Made by a program: the position numbers and the translations under genes. The notes under the pieces are model-generated. The model ran no database searches. It worked only from the letters and a program-made list of their open reading frames with translations, and was not told the origin of the DNA. Source: Agromyces kandeliae (GTDB lineage Bacteria; Actinomycetota; Actinomycetes; Actinomycetales; Microbacteriaceae). From it: a stretch of 64,000 bases of DNA. Shown one piece after another: positions 46,738 to 57,468 of this stretch (position 1 is the first letter of the stretch; every line of letters starts with the position of its first letter). The stretch spans positions 186,001 to 250,000 of the forward strand of contig NZ_WKJD01000019.1 of NCBI RefSeq assembly GCF_009674665.1, in the 5' to 3' direction.

Positions 46738-46840
46738 GCGACGCGGGATCGTCGCGGGCCGAGGCCCGCGACGCGTCGGCGCGCCCGTCGGACCCGCCTC
46801 GGGTCGAGCCGTTCCGCCGTGCACCTCCGGGTGCTACCAT

Positions 46841-46856
46841 TCGAACACAGTTTCGA
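46841..46856 (+). promoter_or_regulatory. LexA (SOS) box before the DUF6504 gene
   Basis: TCGAACACAGTTTCGA matches the actinobacterial SOS box TCGAAC-N4-GTTCGA at 11 of 12 defined positions. The flanking ATTCGAA/TTCGAAT arms are a perfect 7-bp repeat. TACCAT directly upstream (46835-46840) is the likely -10, so LexA would block the promoter. Confidence 0.7.
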
Positions 46857-46871
46857 ATCTCGGAGGTCGGG

Positions 46872-47156
46872 ATGCAGCGGACGACGGAACCGGCGGAAGT
46901 GTGGACCGGCGCCACGGGAGTCCCGGAGCGCCTCGTCTGGCGAGCGCGCCGCTTCCGCGTCGACGACACGCCGACCCCGCTCGTCGGCCCGGCGGAGTGG
47001 TGGCTCGCCTTCGCGGGCGACGACCCGGGTGCGGGGCGCGCCCCGCTGGCGATCACCGGATGGCGCTTCCAGGCGACCAGTGCAGAGGGCGAGACCCACG
47101 TGTTCGACGTCGGGCACGACGGAACGCACTGGCATGTGCTTCGGGTGTTCGACTGA
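46872..47156 (+). CDS. DUF6504 family small protein, probably SOS-induced
   Basis: A 94-aa protein resembling the DUF6504 family. The core is PERLVWRARRFRVDDTPTPL, a WW motif (AEWWLAF) and the terminal HDGTHWHVLRVFD. Family members usually lie next to translesion polymerase genes (dinB, imuB or dnaE2), and none is near here. GGAGG lies 5 bases before the ATG. The SOS box 16 bases upstream of the ATG supports a DNA-damage role. The gene is convergent with clpX. Confidence 0.75.
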   Translation: MQRTTEPAEVWTGATGVPERLVWRARRFRVDDTPTPLVGPAEWWLAFAGDDPGAGRAPLAITGWRFQATSAEGETHVFDVGHDGTHWHVLRVFD

Positions 47157-47225
47157 CCAGGAGCGCATCGGCACCGTTCGAGCAGGGCACGGGCGTTCGA
47201 TCGCCGCCGTGCGTCCGAGGGTGGA

Positions 47226-48503
<1,278 letters not shown>

Positions 48504-48593
48504 CGCTTCCTCCCTCGAACCGAGTCTGTTCCGAGCCTAGCCCGACGGGCGTCGCTCGGGGCCGATCCGCCGCGGTTTGGCGGAAACGACACG

Positions 48594-48630
48594 ACGAGGG
48601 GCGGATGCGTCATCCGCACCCGCCCCTCGT
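48594..48630 (-). terminator. Hairpin between clpP2 and clpX
   Basis: An 11-bp perfect stem (48594-48604 with 48620-48630) encloses a 15-base loop that can pair further (GGATG with CATCC). It is placed 13 bases after the clpP2 stop. Confidence 0.5.
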
Positions 48631-48643
48631 GAGTCCGCGCGGA

Positions 48644-49321
48644 CTAGCGGCTGAGCGCCGGCAGCGTCTTCCGCGACGTGAGCACCTGGTCGATGAGGCC
48701 GTACTCGCGCGCCTCCTCGGCCGACAGGATCTTGTCGCGATCGATGTCGGCGTTCACCTGCTCCATGGTCCGGTTCGAGTGACGCGAGAGCGTCTCCTCC
48801 AGCCACGTGCGCATGCGCAGGATCTCCGCGGCCTGGATCTCGATGTCGGAGGCCTGGCCGTGGCCGGCCTCGCCCATCGCGGGCTGGTGGATCAGCACGC
48901 GCGCGTTGGGCAGCGCGAGCCGGCGGCCGGGCGTGCCCGCAGCGGCGATCACCGCAGCGGCCGACGCGGCCTGGCCGAGCACGACCGTCTGGATCTGCGG
49001 ACGGATGTACTGCATGGTGTCGTAGATCGCGGTCATCGCCGTGAACGAGCCGCCCGGCGAGTTGATGTACATCATGATGTCGCGGTCGGGGTCCATCGAC
49101 TCGAGCACCAGCAGCTGGGCCATGATGTCGTCGGCCGACGCGTCGTCGACCTGCACGCCGAGGAAGATGATGCGGTCCTCGAAGAGCTTCGCGTAGGGGT
49201 CCTGCCGCTTGTAGCCGTAGGCCGTGCGCTCCTCGAAGCTCGGCAGGATGTAGCGCGAGCCCGGGGCCTGCCGGCCACCCGAGAAGGCGGTGCCGCCGAA
49301 GGCGGGGATGTTCATACTCAC
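48644..49321 (-). CDS. clpP2: ATP-dependent Clp protease proteolytic subunit ClpP2
   Basis: A 225-aa serine protease of the actinobacterial ClpP2 type, with a 30-residue N-terminal extension (IPAFGGTAFSGG...). The nucleophile serine is in LGQAASAAAVIAA, the histidine in LIHQPAMGE, and aspartate in the C-terminal part. It pairs with ClpP1 to form the mixed 14-mer. The GTG start follows GAGAGA; the ATG two codons later is an alternative. Confidence 0.96.
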   Translation of the reverse strand: MSMNIPAFGGTAFSGGRQAPGSRYILPSFEERTAYGYKRQDPYAKLFEDRIIFLGVQVDDASADDIMAQLLVLESMDPDRDIMMYINSPGGSFTAMTAIYDTMQYIRPQIQTVVLGQAASAAAVIAAAGTPGRRLALPNARVLIHQPAMGEAGHGQASDIEIQAAEILRMRTWLEETLSRHSNRTMEQVNADIDRDKILSAEEAREYGLIDQVLTSRKTLPALSR

Positions 49322-49334
49322 TGTCTCTCTCTTC

Positions 49335-49925
49335 CTACGCAGCCTGGTCGGTCCCGCCGCCGCCCGAGACGTCGAGTGCGGACTCGCGGATGTGGTCGAC
49401 GAAGCCGTACTCCAGCGCCTCCTGTGCGTTGAACCAGCGGTCGCGGTCGCCGTCGGCGTTGATCTGCTCGACGGTCTTGCCGGTCTGCGCCGCCGTGATC
49501 TCGGCGAGCCGCTTCTTCATGTCGAGGATCAGCTGGGCCTGCGTCTGGATGTCGCTCGCGGTGCCGCCGAAGCCGCCGTGCGGCTGGTGCAGCAGGACGC
49601 GCGCGTTGGGGGTGATGTACCGCTTGCCCTTGGTGCCCGCCGTGAGCAGCAACTGCCCCATCGAGGCCGCCATGCCGATGCCGACCGTGACGATGTCGTT
49701 CGGGACGAACTGCATGGTGTCGTAGATCGCCATGCCCGCCGTGATCGAGCCGCCGGGTGAGTTGATGTAGAGGTAGATGTCCTTCTTCGGGTCCTCGGCG
49801 GCGAGGAGCAGCAGCTTCGCGGCGATCTCGTTCGCGTTGTCGTCGCGCACCTCGGAGCCGAGCCAGATGATGCGGTCCTTCAGCAGTCGATCGAACACAC
49901 TGGGCTGCAGTGTCGGTTCGGCCAT
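49335..49925 (-). CDS. clpP1: ATP-dependent Clp protease proteolytic subunit ClpP1
   Basis: A 196-aa serine protease. The nucleophile is in [11 protein letters not shown], the histidine in LLHQPHGG, and the INSPGG motif is present. It lies 13 bp upstream of clpP2 in one operon, as in other Actinobacteria. ATG 49925 has GGAG 8 bases upstream. A ClgR-type operator lies 69-85 bp upstream of the start. Confidence 0.97.
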   Translation of the reverse strand: MAEPTLQPSVFDRLLKDRIIWLGSEVRDDNANEIAAKLLLLAAEDPKKDIYLYINSPGGSITAGMAIYDTMQFVPNDIVTVGIGMAASMGQLLLTAGTKGKRYITPNARVLLHQPHGGFGGTASDIQTQAQLILDMKKRLAEITAAQTGKTVEQINADGDRDRWFNAQEALEYGFVDHIRESALDVSGGGGTDQAA

Positions 49926-49993
49926 GGATTTCGCTCCGTTCCGTTGCTTCGTTGGTCTCGAATCTATCCGGTGCAACACGCGGGAACCGGACT

Positions 49994-50010
49994 GTTCGCC
50001 GTCGGCGGAT
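49994..50010 (-). promoter_or_regulatory. ClgR-type operator upstream of clpP1P2
   Basis: Read on the minus strand, the site is ATCCGCCGACGGCGAAC. Its core CGCCGACGGCG fits the CGCYNANRGCG consensus reported for ClgR of C. glutamicum exactly. TAGATT nearer the gene is the likely -10, so the site sits upstream of the promoter, as expected for an activator. Confidence 0.6.
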
Positions 50011-50031
50011 GCCGCGCCGCGGCGAGGCACG

Positions 50032-50541
50032 TCAGGCGCCGGACCGCGGCCCGCCATCCGGCGGCGCGACGAGTTCGCGCGCGTAGGCGTCGACCGCGCG
50101 GCGGTACTGCGTGAGGTGCGGCGCGAGCGCGATGAGAGCGACGGATGCCGCGGCATCCGCTGCGCCGGTCGAGACGAGTGCGAGCGCACGGAACGCCGCC
50201 ACGGCGTCGGCCAGGTCGCCCGCATCGGCATGGACCTCGTCGAGCAGGGCGAGCGACTCCGCCGGTCGGCCGAGGTTGCGGATCGTGGAGGCGAGCTGGA
50301 TGTGCGCCTCCACGCGGGCCCGCCCCGACAGCCCGAGCTCGAGTGCACGACGGTACCGCGGTTCGGCCTCTTCCTCGAGGCCTGCCGAGTCGCGGGCTCC
50401 TGCCGCCTCGAACGGTCCGCGGGGATCGTCGGCGGGCAGTTCGGCGGCGAGCGCGTCGATCCGCACGATCACCTCCCGCTCCCCCAACTCGGATGCCGCG
50501 TCCCAGACCTCGTCGACGCGTCGCTGCCAGTCGTCGCCCAT
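50032..50541 (-). CDS. Tetratricopeptide repeat protein (TPR_5-like)
   Basis: A 169-aa all-helical protein with degenerate TPR units, for example [44 protein letters not shown]. It begins [14 protein letters not shown], a start common to small actinobacterial TPR proteins. It is soluble and lacks a signal peptide. It lies between tig and clpP1 on the same strand. A function in protein quality control is suggested only by the neighbourhood. Confidence 0.8.
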   Translation of the reverse strand: MGDDWQRRVDEVWDAASELGEREVIVRIDALAAELPADDPRGPFEAAGARDSAGLEEEAEPRYRRALELGLSGRARVEAHIQLASTIRNLGRPAESLALLDEVHADAGDLADAVAAFRALALVSTGAADAAASVALIALAPHLTQYRRAVDAYARELVAPPDGGPRSGA

Positions 50542-50586
50542 CGCCCCTCGCCTCTCGATCTCGCCGCATCAACCGCCGGAGACGAC

Positions 50587-50618
50587 GACGGGGTCGGGCA
50601 GTGCTGCCCGACCCCGTC
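50587..50618 (-). terminator. Terminator of the tig gene
   Basis: A perfect 15-bp stem (50587-50601 with 50604-50618) and a 2-base spacer lie 16 bases after the tig stop. Confidence 0.75.
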
Positions 50619-50633
50619 CGTCTCGACCGTCGA

Positions 50634-52049
50634 CTACTCGGCGTCGGCCTTCTTCGTCGCGCGCTTGCGCGCCGGCTTCTTCTCGGCCGGAGCCGCCTCG
50701 GCCGGAGCCTCGGCCTCGGCCTCGGCGGGAGCCTCCTCGGTCGCAGCCTCGGCGGCGGCCTCGTCCTCGCCGGCGACGGCGGTGAACTCCGACAGGTCGA
50801 CCGCATTGCCCGCGGCATCCGCGACCTTCGCCTTGCCGAGGGCGATCGCGAGCGCCTTGTTGCGCGCGACCTCGCCGACCATGGCCGGGATCTGGCCGTT
50901 CTGGCTCAGGACCTGCACGAACTCGTTCGGGTCCATGCCGTACTGCGCGGCACCCTGGACGAGGTACTGCGTGAGCTCCTCCTGGCTGACCTGGACCTTC
51001 TCGGCCTCGGCGATCGCGTCGAGCACGATCTGGGTCTTGAAGGCCTTGGTGCTCGCCTCGGTGACCTCGGCGCGGTGCTCGTCGTCCTCGAGGCGCCCCT
51101 CGGATTCGAGGTGGCGGTGCACCTCGTCCTCGATGACGCTGTCGGCGACCGGGACCTCGACGAGCTCGAGGAGCTTGTCGACGAGGAGGTCGCGCGCCTG
51201 GGTGCCCTGGCCGAACGACTTGTTCTTCGCGACCTGGTCCTTGAGGCTCTCGGTCAGCTCGTCGAGCGTGTCGAACTCGCTCGCGATCTGCGCGAAGTCG
51301 TCGTCGGCCTCGGGGAGCTCGCGCTCCTTGACGGCGGTGACGGTCACGGTGATCTCGGCGGTCTCACCCTCGTGGTCGCCGCCCAGCAGCTTCGACGAGA
51401 ACGTGGTGGTCTCGCCCGCGGTCAGCGAGTCGAGCGCCTCGTCGATGCCCTCGAGCAGCTCGCCCGAGCCGAGCTCGTAGGAGACGCCGCTGGCCGTGTC
51501 GACCTCGGTCTCCTCGATCTTCGCGACGAGGTCGAGCGTCACGAAGTCGCCCGTCTTCGCCGGACGGTCGACCGTGATCAGCGTGCCGAAGCGGCTGCGG
51601 AGGCGCTCGAGCTCTGCGCTGACCTCGTCGTCGGCGACCTCGACCGAGTCGACGGTCACCTCGAGGCCGTCGTACTCGGGCAGCTCGATCTCGGGACGCA
51701 CGTCGACCTCGATCGAGAGGAGCAGGTCGCCCGAGAAGTCCTTCTCGTTCGGCCACTCGACGATGTCGGCGTTGGGGCGCCCGAGGGGCCGGAGCTCGTG
51801 CTCGGTGACGGCGGCGCGGTAGAAGCCGTCGAGGCCCTCGTTGACCGCGTGCTCCAGGACGGCGGCCTTGCCGACGCGCTGGTCGATCACGGGCGCGGGC
51901 ACCTTGCCCTTGCGGAAGCCGGGCACGTTGATCTGCTCGGCGATGTGCTCGTAGGCGTGGGCGATGCTGGGCTTCAGCTCCTCGGGCGTCACCGAGATGG
52001 TGAGCTTGGCGCGCGTCGGGCTCAGCTTCTCAACCGAAGTGGTCGGCAT
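50634..52049 (-). CDS. tig: Trigger factor (ribosome-associated chaperone and PPIase)
   Basis: A 471-aa trigger factor. The ribosome-binding domain has the GFRKGKVP signature near residue 45. The FKBP-type PPIase domain is at about 150-240. The C-terminal chaperone arms follow. After about residue 430 there is an Ala/Glu/Pro-rich tail ending in a Lys/Arg cluster ([11 protein letters not shown]), found in many Actinobacteria. ATG 52049 is chosen because AGGAG lies 10 bases upstream and the longer reading would cross the tRNA-Pro gene. Confidence 0.96.
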   Translation of the reverse strand: MPTTSVEKLSPTRAKLTISVTPEELKPSIAHAYEHIAEQINVPGFRKGKVPAPVIDQRVGKAAVLEHAVNEGLDGFYRAAVTEHELRPLGRPNADIVEWPNEKDFSGDLLLSIEVDVRPEIELPEYDGLEVTVDSVEVADDEVSAELERLRSRFGTLITVDRPAKTGDFVTLDLVAKIEETEVDTASGVSYELGSGELLEGIDEALDSLTAGETTTFSSKLLGGDHEGETAEITVTVTAVKERELPEADDDFAQIASEFDTLDELTESLKDQVAKNKSFGQGTQARDLLVDKLLELVEVPVADSVIEDEVHRHLESEGRLEDDEHRAEVTEASTKAFKTQIVLDAIAEAEKVQVSQEELTQYLVQGAAQYGMDPNEFVQVLSQNGQIPAMVGEVARNKALAIALGKAKVADAAGNAVDLSEFTAVAGEDEAAAEAATEEAPAEAEAEAPAEAAPAEKKPARKRATKKADAE

Positions 52050-52101
52050 GGGGAAGTTTCTCCTGTTTGGTGGAAGTACGTGGTCGAGCCGATGCGACTC
52101 G

Positions 52102-52176
52102 TCGGGGCGACAGGATTCGAACCTGCGACCTCCCGCTCCCAAAGCGGGCGCTCTAGCCAAGCTGAGCTACGCCCCG
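52102..52176 (-). tRNA. tRNA-Pro (TGG)
   Basis: The acceptor stem CGGGGCG pairs with CGCCCCG. The anticodon stem CCCGC/GCGGG encloses loop TTTGGGA with anticodon TGG. The T-loop has GGTTCGAATCC. The discriminator is A. It lies 53 bp upstream of the tig start on the same strand. Confidence 0.96.
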
Positions 52177-52374
52177 AGTCGCCGGCTTGACTCGCCGGTC
52201 CTGCGCGTCGGCACGCCGAAGCACGTCGAAGCACGGATTGGACCCGGGAAAGTCTACTGCACGAGCCGTGGTGCGCCCGATGCGTCGGTCCGACCCGTCC
52301 GCGCGGCCTGTGGAGGACGAAGTCAGTGCCGGCACCTATGGTGCCCGGAACCGGCCCGATGCCAGAGTGTGCGC

Positions 52375-55300
52375 ATGACCGACTCGACGCGTCCCGCCGC
52401 GCCCGATCTGCGTCGCTGGCCGGGCGATCCCGACCAGTTCGCCGACACCACGTTGTGCCCCGCGTGCTTCTCGCGCCTGCTCGGCGTCACGTGCGGCGTC
52501 TGCGGGCTCCGGCTCGACGTGGTTGCGGCGACCGACCTGCTCGCCGCGGGCATGCGCGTGCGCGATGCAGAGGCCGACCGGCAGTCGATCATCACCCGGA
52601 TGCGGGCCGAGCAGGCCGCGCACGCCGCGGCATCCGAACGCAGCGGCGTCGGAACCGCCACCCGGCCCCCGCTCGAAGTGCCCGTCGCGGCTCCGCCGCC
52701 GGCGGCTCCGGCTGCTCCGGCTGCACCGCCGTTGCCGCCGGACGAGGACCGGGCCCCCGACGTGCCCGACAGCGCCGCCGGGCCCGGCGCCACGGTTCCG
52801 ACGGCTCCTCGCCGTTCCGGGGTCCAGGTGCTGCTGCTCACGCTCGGCGTCGTGCTGCTCTCGGTCGCCGCGATGGTCTTCCTCTTCTTCGCGTTCGTCG
52901 TCGCCGACCTCGAGATGCGGTCCCTCATCACCGCGGCGGTGAGCGTGATCGTCCTCGTCCTCGCATGGTTCCTCCGCGCTCGACGACTCCCGGGCACCGC
53001 CGAGGGCGTGTCGGCCGTCGGCGCGGTCCTGCTCGTCCTCGACGCCTGGATCATCCAGGCGAACGGCCTGTTCGGAGCGGACCGCATCGATGCCGCGGCC
53101 TACTGGGGGGTGGCGCTGCTGGTCGTCGCGGCCGTCCTCGCCGGCGCGGGTGTCGTCAGCCGACTGCGGCTCCCGAGGCTCGCGGCGGCGGCGCTCGCGC
53201 CCGCCGGCGTGTTCGTCGGCGGCATCGCCATCGCACCCGAGGGCGAGGACGCCATGGGACTGTGGATCGGCGGGATGGCCGTCGCCCTCCTCGGCGCCGC
53301 ATCCCGCTTCATCCGGCCGGAACCCGAGCGGGTCATCGTGCGCACCCTCGGCTTCGCCGGCGGCGGCATCGCCCTCGCGACCGCCGCATGGGCGCTCCCG
53401 TCCGTCGGGCTCGGGACGTTCTGGTCGTTCCTCGCGGTCGCGGGCGTCTGGACCGTCCTCCTCGCCGCGTCGCCGTCGTGGGCGGCGGGTGCGAGCGGAT
53501 GGCGCGTCCTCGCGTCGGTCGCCGTGGGGCTCAGCGTCCCGCTCGCGTTCGTCCTGGGGATCGCGCTCGAGGGTGAGACGACGGCTTCCGTGTGGCTGGC
53601 TCCCGGACTCGCCGCGCTCGTGGCCTGCGCCGTCGCGGCGATCACGAGGATCGGCGCCGTGCGCCGCGACGCGGTCCCGGCACTCCTCGCCGCCTCCGCG
53701 ATCGCAGTCGTCGCCACGCTCCCGGCACTCGTCATCGCGCTGACCGGGCTCGGGAATCTCGCCGCCGACGTGACCGGGCTGCGGGCGGTGAGTGCGATCG
53801 CGCCACGCGGACTGCCCGTCGAGGCCCGGGGTTCCGTGCTCGCACTCGGGGTGGCGGCCGTCGCGCTGAGCGCCGTCCTCGGGCTGACCGGGCGCCTGCG
53901 CCGCTTCGCGGCCGCGGTGATCGCGGCCGCCGTCACGACCGCACTCGCCGCCGCCGTCCTCATGCCGACCCTGGTCGCGGCGGCCATCGGGCTCATCCTC
54001 GTCGCCGCAGTCGCGCTGGCCGTCGCCGCGATCCCTCCGGCGCGGCGCCTCAGGGGCGCGATCGTCGTCCTCGCCGCGGGCGGCATCCCGGCGGCCGCGC
54101 TCGGGTGGGTGGTCGGCCATTCGGCCACGGGCCTCTGGTGGTGGGTCGTGCCGTCCGTGGTCGCATTGTCGATCGCGGGGCGGGTCCTCGCCGATCGCAT
54201 CGCCGGAACAGCCGCGCCGACGGTCCGGGTCCTGCACGTGGTCGCCGCCTCGCTCGTGACGCTGGTCGCCGCCGTCTCGTACCCGGCTTGGGCGGAGGCA
54301 TCCGGGGTGCCGATCTCGACTCCGTGGGACGCGCCCGCGTTCCTCGTCGCCGCGGTCGCGACGCTCGCGCTCGGCGCCCTCGCGGCCGCCCGCGGGCTCC
54401 CGACCGACGACCGCGTGTCGGCCGGCGCCGCCCTGTTCGCCGGCGCGATGATCGGGTCGACCTGGCTCGCCGTCACGTCCTTCACGCCATGGGCCTGGGC
54501 GCCCGCGGTCGGGCTCGCCGCCATCGGCCTCGTCTGGGTCCGCTCGGATCTCGGGCCCATGAGTGCGCTGTTCGCAGGGGGCGTCCCGCTCGCCATGCTG
54601 TTCGCGGGCGCCGGGATCAGCGTGGACCTCGACGCCGGGAACGTCTCGATCGGGCTCGCCGCCGCGATCCTCGCCGCCGCGGCCGTCGCCCTCGTCGCAC
54701 TCCCCGCGGATCCGCTCCTGAGGCGCATCTGGGGCATCGTCGCCGGCGCGCTGACGATGATCGCGGCCGTCGTCGGGCTCTCGACATCCGAGCCATCCGG
54801 CGAGGCCTGGCTCGTCCTCCTCCTGCTGACACCGGTGCCGCTGCTGATCGCCACGCTGTTCGGCGATCCGATCGGAGGCCGCTCGCCCGCGGTCCACGCG
54901 TCATGGGGGTCGCTCGCACTCGGCGTCGCGACCGTCTGGGCATGGCCGGGCGGCCGCGGCATCGACGGGGTCGAGACGTACACCCTCCCGCTCGCGGCCG
55001 GTCTGCTGACGTCGGCGGGACTCCTCATCTGGAGGCGGGCGGTTCCCGAGACGACCGCCGCGGGGCGGACGGCGCTCCTCGCGACGGCGGCCGCCGTCGC
55101 CGTCCTGCCGACCGTGGCCCTCGCGGGCGACTCCGAGCTGCGAACGCTCGTGCTCGTCGCGACGGGCGCCGTGCTCGTGATCGCCGGGAGCTTCACGCCC
55201 GATCTCCTCCGCGGCGTCCCCATCCGGAGGCTCGTCGTCGCGACCGGGTGGGCGGCCGCGACCGGCGCCGCCGTCGTGCGCGGGTCCGCGGTCGCGACCG

Positions 55301-56079
55301 GCGAAGTCAGCGGGCTTCACGTCGAGTTCTGGCCCGTCCTCGCGTTCGGGGTGGGGCTCGTCGCGGTCGTGCTCTGGGTTCGCGACCGCGTCGAGCCGCT
55401 GCGCGCGGCCGAGGCGGGGCTCGCGGCATCCCTCGCACTGGCGGCGATCCCGACCGTGCTCGCGATCGCGGAGGGCGTCGATGCCGACCTCCGCACCGCG
55501 GTGCTCCTCGTCGTCCTTGGCGGCGCGTACGTGCTCGGTGCCGCCACGCGGTCGCGACCGTTCGCCGGCCCCGTGCCGGGCTGGACCGCTCTGGCCGCGG
55601 CGGTCGTCGCCGGCGGGCTCGCGCTCGCGCTGCGCACGGTCGATCCCTTCGATCTGGTCACGATACCCATCGGCGCGGCGCTCGTCGCCGGCGGGGCCAT
55701 CCGGATGCGGCGATCGCCCGAGGCGGGGAGCTGGCCCGCCCTCGGCCCCGGCCTCGCCGTGCTCATGGTGCCCGCGCTCATCGCGGACTGGACCGACCCC
55801 TCGCTGTGGCGCCTCGTCGCACTCGGCATCGTCGCGGTCGCGGCGGTCGTGATCGGGGCCGTGGTTCGGCTCCAAGCACCGCTCCTGCTGGGGGCCGCCG
55901 TGCTGCTCGTCCACACGGTCGCGCAGCTCTGGCCGTGGATCACGCTGCTCTACGAGGCGGTGTGGTGGTGGCTGTGGCTCGGGATCGCCGGCGCGCTCCT
56001 GATCGCGATCGCCGCGACGTACGAGCGGCAGATGCGCCTGGCCCGCGGAGTCATCCGCACCATCGGATCGCTGCGCTGA
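52375..56079 (+). CDS. Very large polytopic membrane protein with N-terminal zinc ribbon (SCO7613-like)
   Basis: A 1,234-aa protein. Residues 28-46 hold a CPAC...CGVC zinc-ribbon pattern. A Pro/Ala-rich linker (about 100-145) follows, and then roughly 30 or more hydrophobic segments from about residue 155 to the end. It resembles the actinobacterial family of giant membrane proteins annotated after Streptomyces SCO7613. There is no enzymatic motif. It has the high Ala/Val/Leu and GC content of its neighbours, so no sign of transfer. ATG 52375 is preferred because the zinc ribbon follows; the upstream reading crosses tRNA-Pro. The function is unknown. Confidence 0.75.
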   Translation: MTDSTRPAAPDLRRWPGDPDQFADTTLCPACFSRLLGVTCGVCGLRLDVVAATDLLAAGMRVRDAEADRQSIITRMRAEQAAHAAASERSGVGTATRPPLEVPVAAPPPAAPAAPAAPPLPPDEDRAPDVPDSAAGPGATVPTAPRRSGVQVLLLTLGVVLLSVAAMVFLFFAFVVADLEMRSLITAAVSVIVLVLAWFLRARRLPGTAEGVSAVGAVLLVLDAWIIQANGLFGADRIDAAAYWGVALLVVAAVLAGAGVVSRLRLPRLAAAALAPAGVFVGGIAIAPEGEDAMGLWIGGMAVALLGAASRFIRPEPERVIVRTLGFAGGGIALATAAWALPSVGLGTFWSFLAVAGVWTVLLAASPSWAAGASGWRVLASVAVGLSVPLAFVLGIALEGETTASVWLAPGLAALVACAVAAITRIGAVRRDAVPALLAASAIAVVATLPALVIALTGLGNLAADVTGLRAVSAIAPRGLPVEARGSVLALGVAAVALSAVLGLTGRLRRFAAAVIAAAVTTALAAAVLMPTLVAAAIGLILVAAVALAVAAIPPARRLRGAIVVLAAGGIPAAALGWVVGHSATGLWWWVVPSVVALSIAGRVLADRIAGTAAPTVRVLHVVAASLVTLVAAVSYPAWAEASGVPISTPWDAPAFLVAAVATLALGALAAARGLPTDDRVSAGAALFAGAMIGSTWLAVTSFTPWAWAPAVGLAAIGLVWVRSDLGPMSALFAGGVPLAMLFAGAGISVDLDAGNVSIGLAAAILAAAAVALVALPADPLLRRIWGIVAGALTMIAAVVGLSTSEPSGEAWLVLLLLTPVPLLIATLFGDPIGGRSPAVHASWGSLALGVATVWAWPGGRGIDGVETYTLPLAAGLLTSAGLLIWRRAVPETTAAGRTALLATAAAVAVLPTVALAGDSELRTLVLVATGAVLVIAGSFTPDLLRGVPIRRLVVATGWAAATGAAVVRGSAVATGEVSGLHVEFWPVLAFGVGLVAVVLWVRDRVEPLRAAEAGLAASLALAAIPTVLAIAEGVDADLRTAVLLVVLGGAYVLGAATRSRPFAGPVPGWTALAAAVVAGGLALALRTVDPFDLVTIPIGAALVAGGAIRMRRSPEAGSWPALGPGLAVLMVPALIADWTDPSLWRLVALGIVAVAAVVIGAVVRLQAPLLLGAAVLLVHTVAQLWPWITLLYEAVWWWLWLGIAGALLIAIAATYERQMRLARGVIRTIGSLR

Positions 56080-56157
56080 GGCGGGAGCGGCGGAGTCGCC
56101 GCGGGACGGCAGGCGCGCCGCCATGCGCTCGTGCACGAACCGGCGTCCGCCTCCGTG

Positions 56158-56163
56158 TACGAT
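56158..56163 (+). promoter_or_regulatory. Candidate -10 of the tRNA-Gly (TCC) gene
   Basis: TACGAT lies 26 bases before the tRNA. There is no convincing -35 element. Confidence 0.35.
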
Positions 56164-56189
56164 GATCGGGTGCCCGCGTGCGGGCGCTC

Positions 56190-56260
56190 GGGGATGTAGC
56201 TCAATGGTAGAGCCTCAGTCTTCCAAACTGATGGTGCGGGTTCGATTCCCGTCATCCCCT
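56190..56260 (+). tRNA. tRNA-Gly (TCC)
   Basis: The acceptor stem GGGGATG pairs with CATCCCC. The anticodon stem TCAGT/ACTGA encloses loop CTTCCAA with anticodon TCC. The T-loop has GGTTCGATTCC. The discriminator is T and CCA is not encoded. Confidence 0.96.
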
Positions 56261-56307
56261 CCGACCGCCTCCCCCGAATACGGATCGACCGATTCCAGGA
56301 GGAGCGG

Positions 56308-57468
56308 GTGACACCCACCGAGCGCAGCTCGACGCGAATCGCCCCGCTCGACTGGGTGCGCGCACTCGCCATCATCCTGGCGCTGGTCTCCCACGTGATG
56401 ATCATCACTGGCGGTTGGTCGATGCTCGAGGACGCGGCGCCTGACGGGTACCTCGCGGCTCGAGCGTTCACGCGGACCGCGACCCCCACGTTCGTCCTGC
56501 TCGCCGGAGCGGCCGTCGAGCTGGCGTACGCCAGGACGTGGCGCACGGACCGTCGGCGCGGTGTCCGGCGCCTGCTGGCCCAGAGCCTGAAATGCCTCCT
56601 CGGCCTGGCGATCATCGGCATCGCCGCGGTGATCAGCGGCATGCTCTCACCCTCCGACCTCATGTGGTCGCTGATCGGCGTGCGAGCCGTCCCGAACGCC
56701 GAGATCTTCACGTTCTACGTCGTGTTCTTCGTGATCGCAGTCCCGCTCGTGGCCTTCCGGATCCGCTTCGGGCTGCCGGCGACCCTCCTGCTCGTGGCGG
56801 CGTGGTGGCCCGCGGCCGCGCTCATCCCGGCGCCTCGGGAGGGCTCGCCGCGACTGGCGATCGCCCGGATCTTCGGCATCGGCGACATGTACGGCCCGAG
56901 CGCCTTCCATGCCCTGCTCCTGGCCGTCGTCGGGATGGTGCTCGCCGCGGCCCTGCGCGATCGGTCCGGGCGATCGTTCCTGCGGCGCTGGTGGCTCTTC
57001 GCGTGCTGCGTCGCCGTCGCCGCGGGCGTCGTCGTCACCCTGGTCGTGCAGGACGGGCCCGGGGAGGTGGTGCGCTCGTACGTCACCGCGACCGCCTATC
57101 GATTCACGAACCACCCGGGCTACTTCGCGATCGGCCTCCTCGCGGCCGGCGGAGTCCTGCTCGCCGCCTACGCCGTCTGGTCCCTCGTGTTCCATCGCGC
57201 GGCCATCGAGCCCGGACCGTTCGGCGGGGACTCGCTGATCGCCTTCACCTTGGGCAACGCTGCCATCAACCTCCTGGGTGGAGCGCTGCGCGCACCGAGC
57301 CTTTCGGTCGCGATCGCATCGTCCGTCCTCCTCGTGCTCGCGACCTGGTGCCTCGTCCGCGCCTTCCGCGCGCTCCGCCCGAAGTCCGGGACCCGGTCGG
57401 GCGACCGGTCGGCGCTCGGAGCTCCGACCGCGCCGCAGCGCTCCGGCCTCGCGGACCTCGGGGCCTGA
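56308..57468 (+). CDS. Polytopic acyltransferase-like membrane protein (DUF1624/OpgC-like)
   Basis: A 386-aa protein with about 10 TM segments. The N-terminus RIAPLDWVRALAIILALVSHVMI has the D-(x)2-R...H pattern at the start of TM1 found in membrane acyltransferases (heparan-alpha-glucosaminide N-acetyltransferase/DUF1624 and OpgC types). It may transfer an acyl group to a cell-surface sugar. GTG 56308 has GGAGGAGCGG upstream. It stands alone between tRNA-Gly and dps. Confidence 0.65.
   Translation: MTPTERSSTRIAPLDWVRALAIILALVSHVMIITGGWSMLEDAAPDGYLAARAFTRTATPTFVLLAGAAVELAYARTWRTDRRRGVRRLLAQSLKCLLGLAIIGIAAVISGMLSPSDLMWSLIGVRAVPNAEIFTFYVVFFVIAVPLVAFRIRFGLPATLLLVAAWWPAAALIPAPREGSPRLAIARIFGIGDMYGPSAFHALLLAVVGMVLAAALRDRSGRSFLRRWWLFACCVAVAAGVVVTLVVQDGPGEVVRSYVTATAYRFTNHPGYFAIGLLAAGGVLLAAYAVWSLVFHRAAIEPGPFGGDSLIAFTLGNAAINLLGGALRAPSLSVAIASSVLLVLATWCLVRAFRALRPKSGTRSGDRSALGAPTAPQRSGLADLGA

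Noticed and set aside
50142-50159. 18-bp perfect palindrome as an operator
   Set aside because: It lies inside the TPR gene and consists of two copies of a word that is common throughout the window; it is treated under the oligomer finding.
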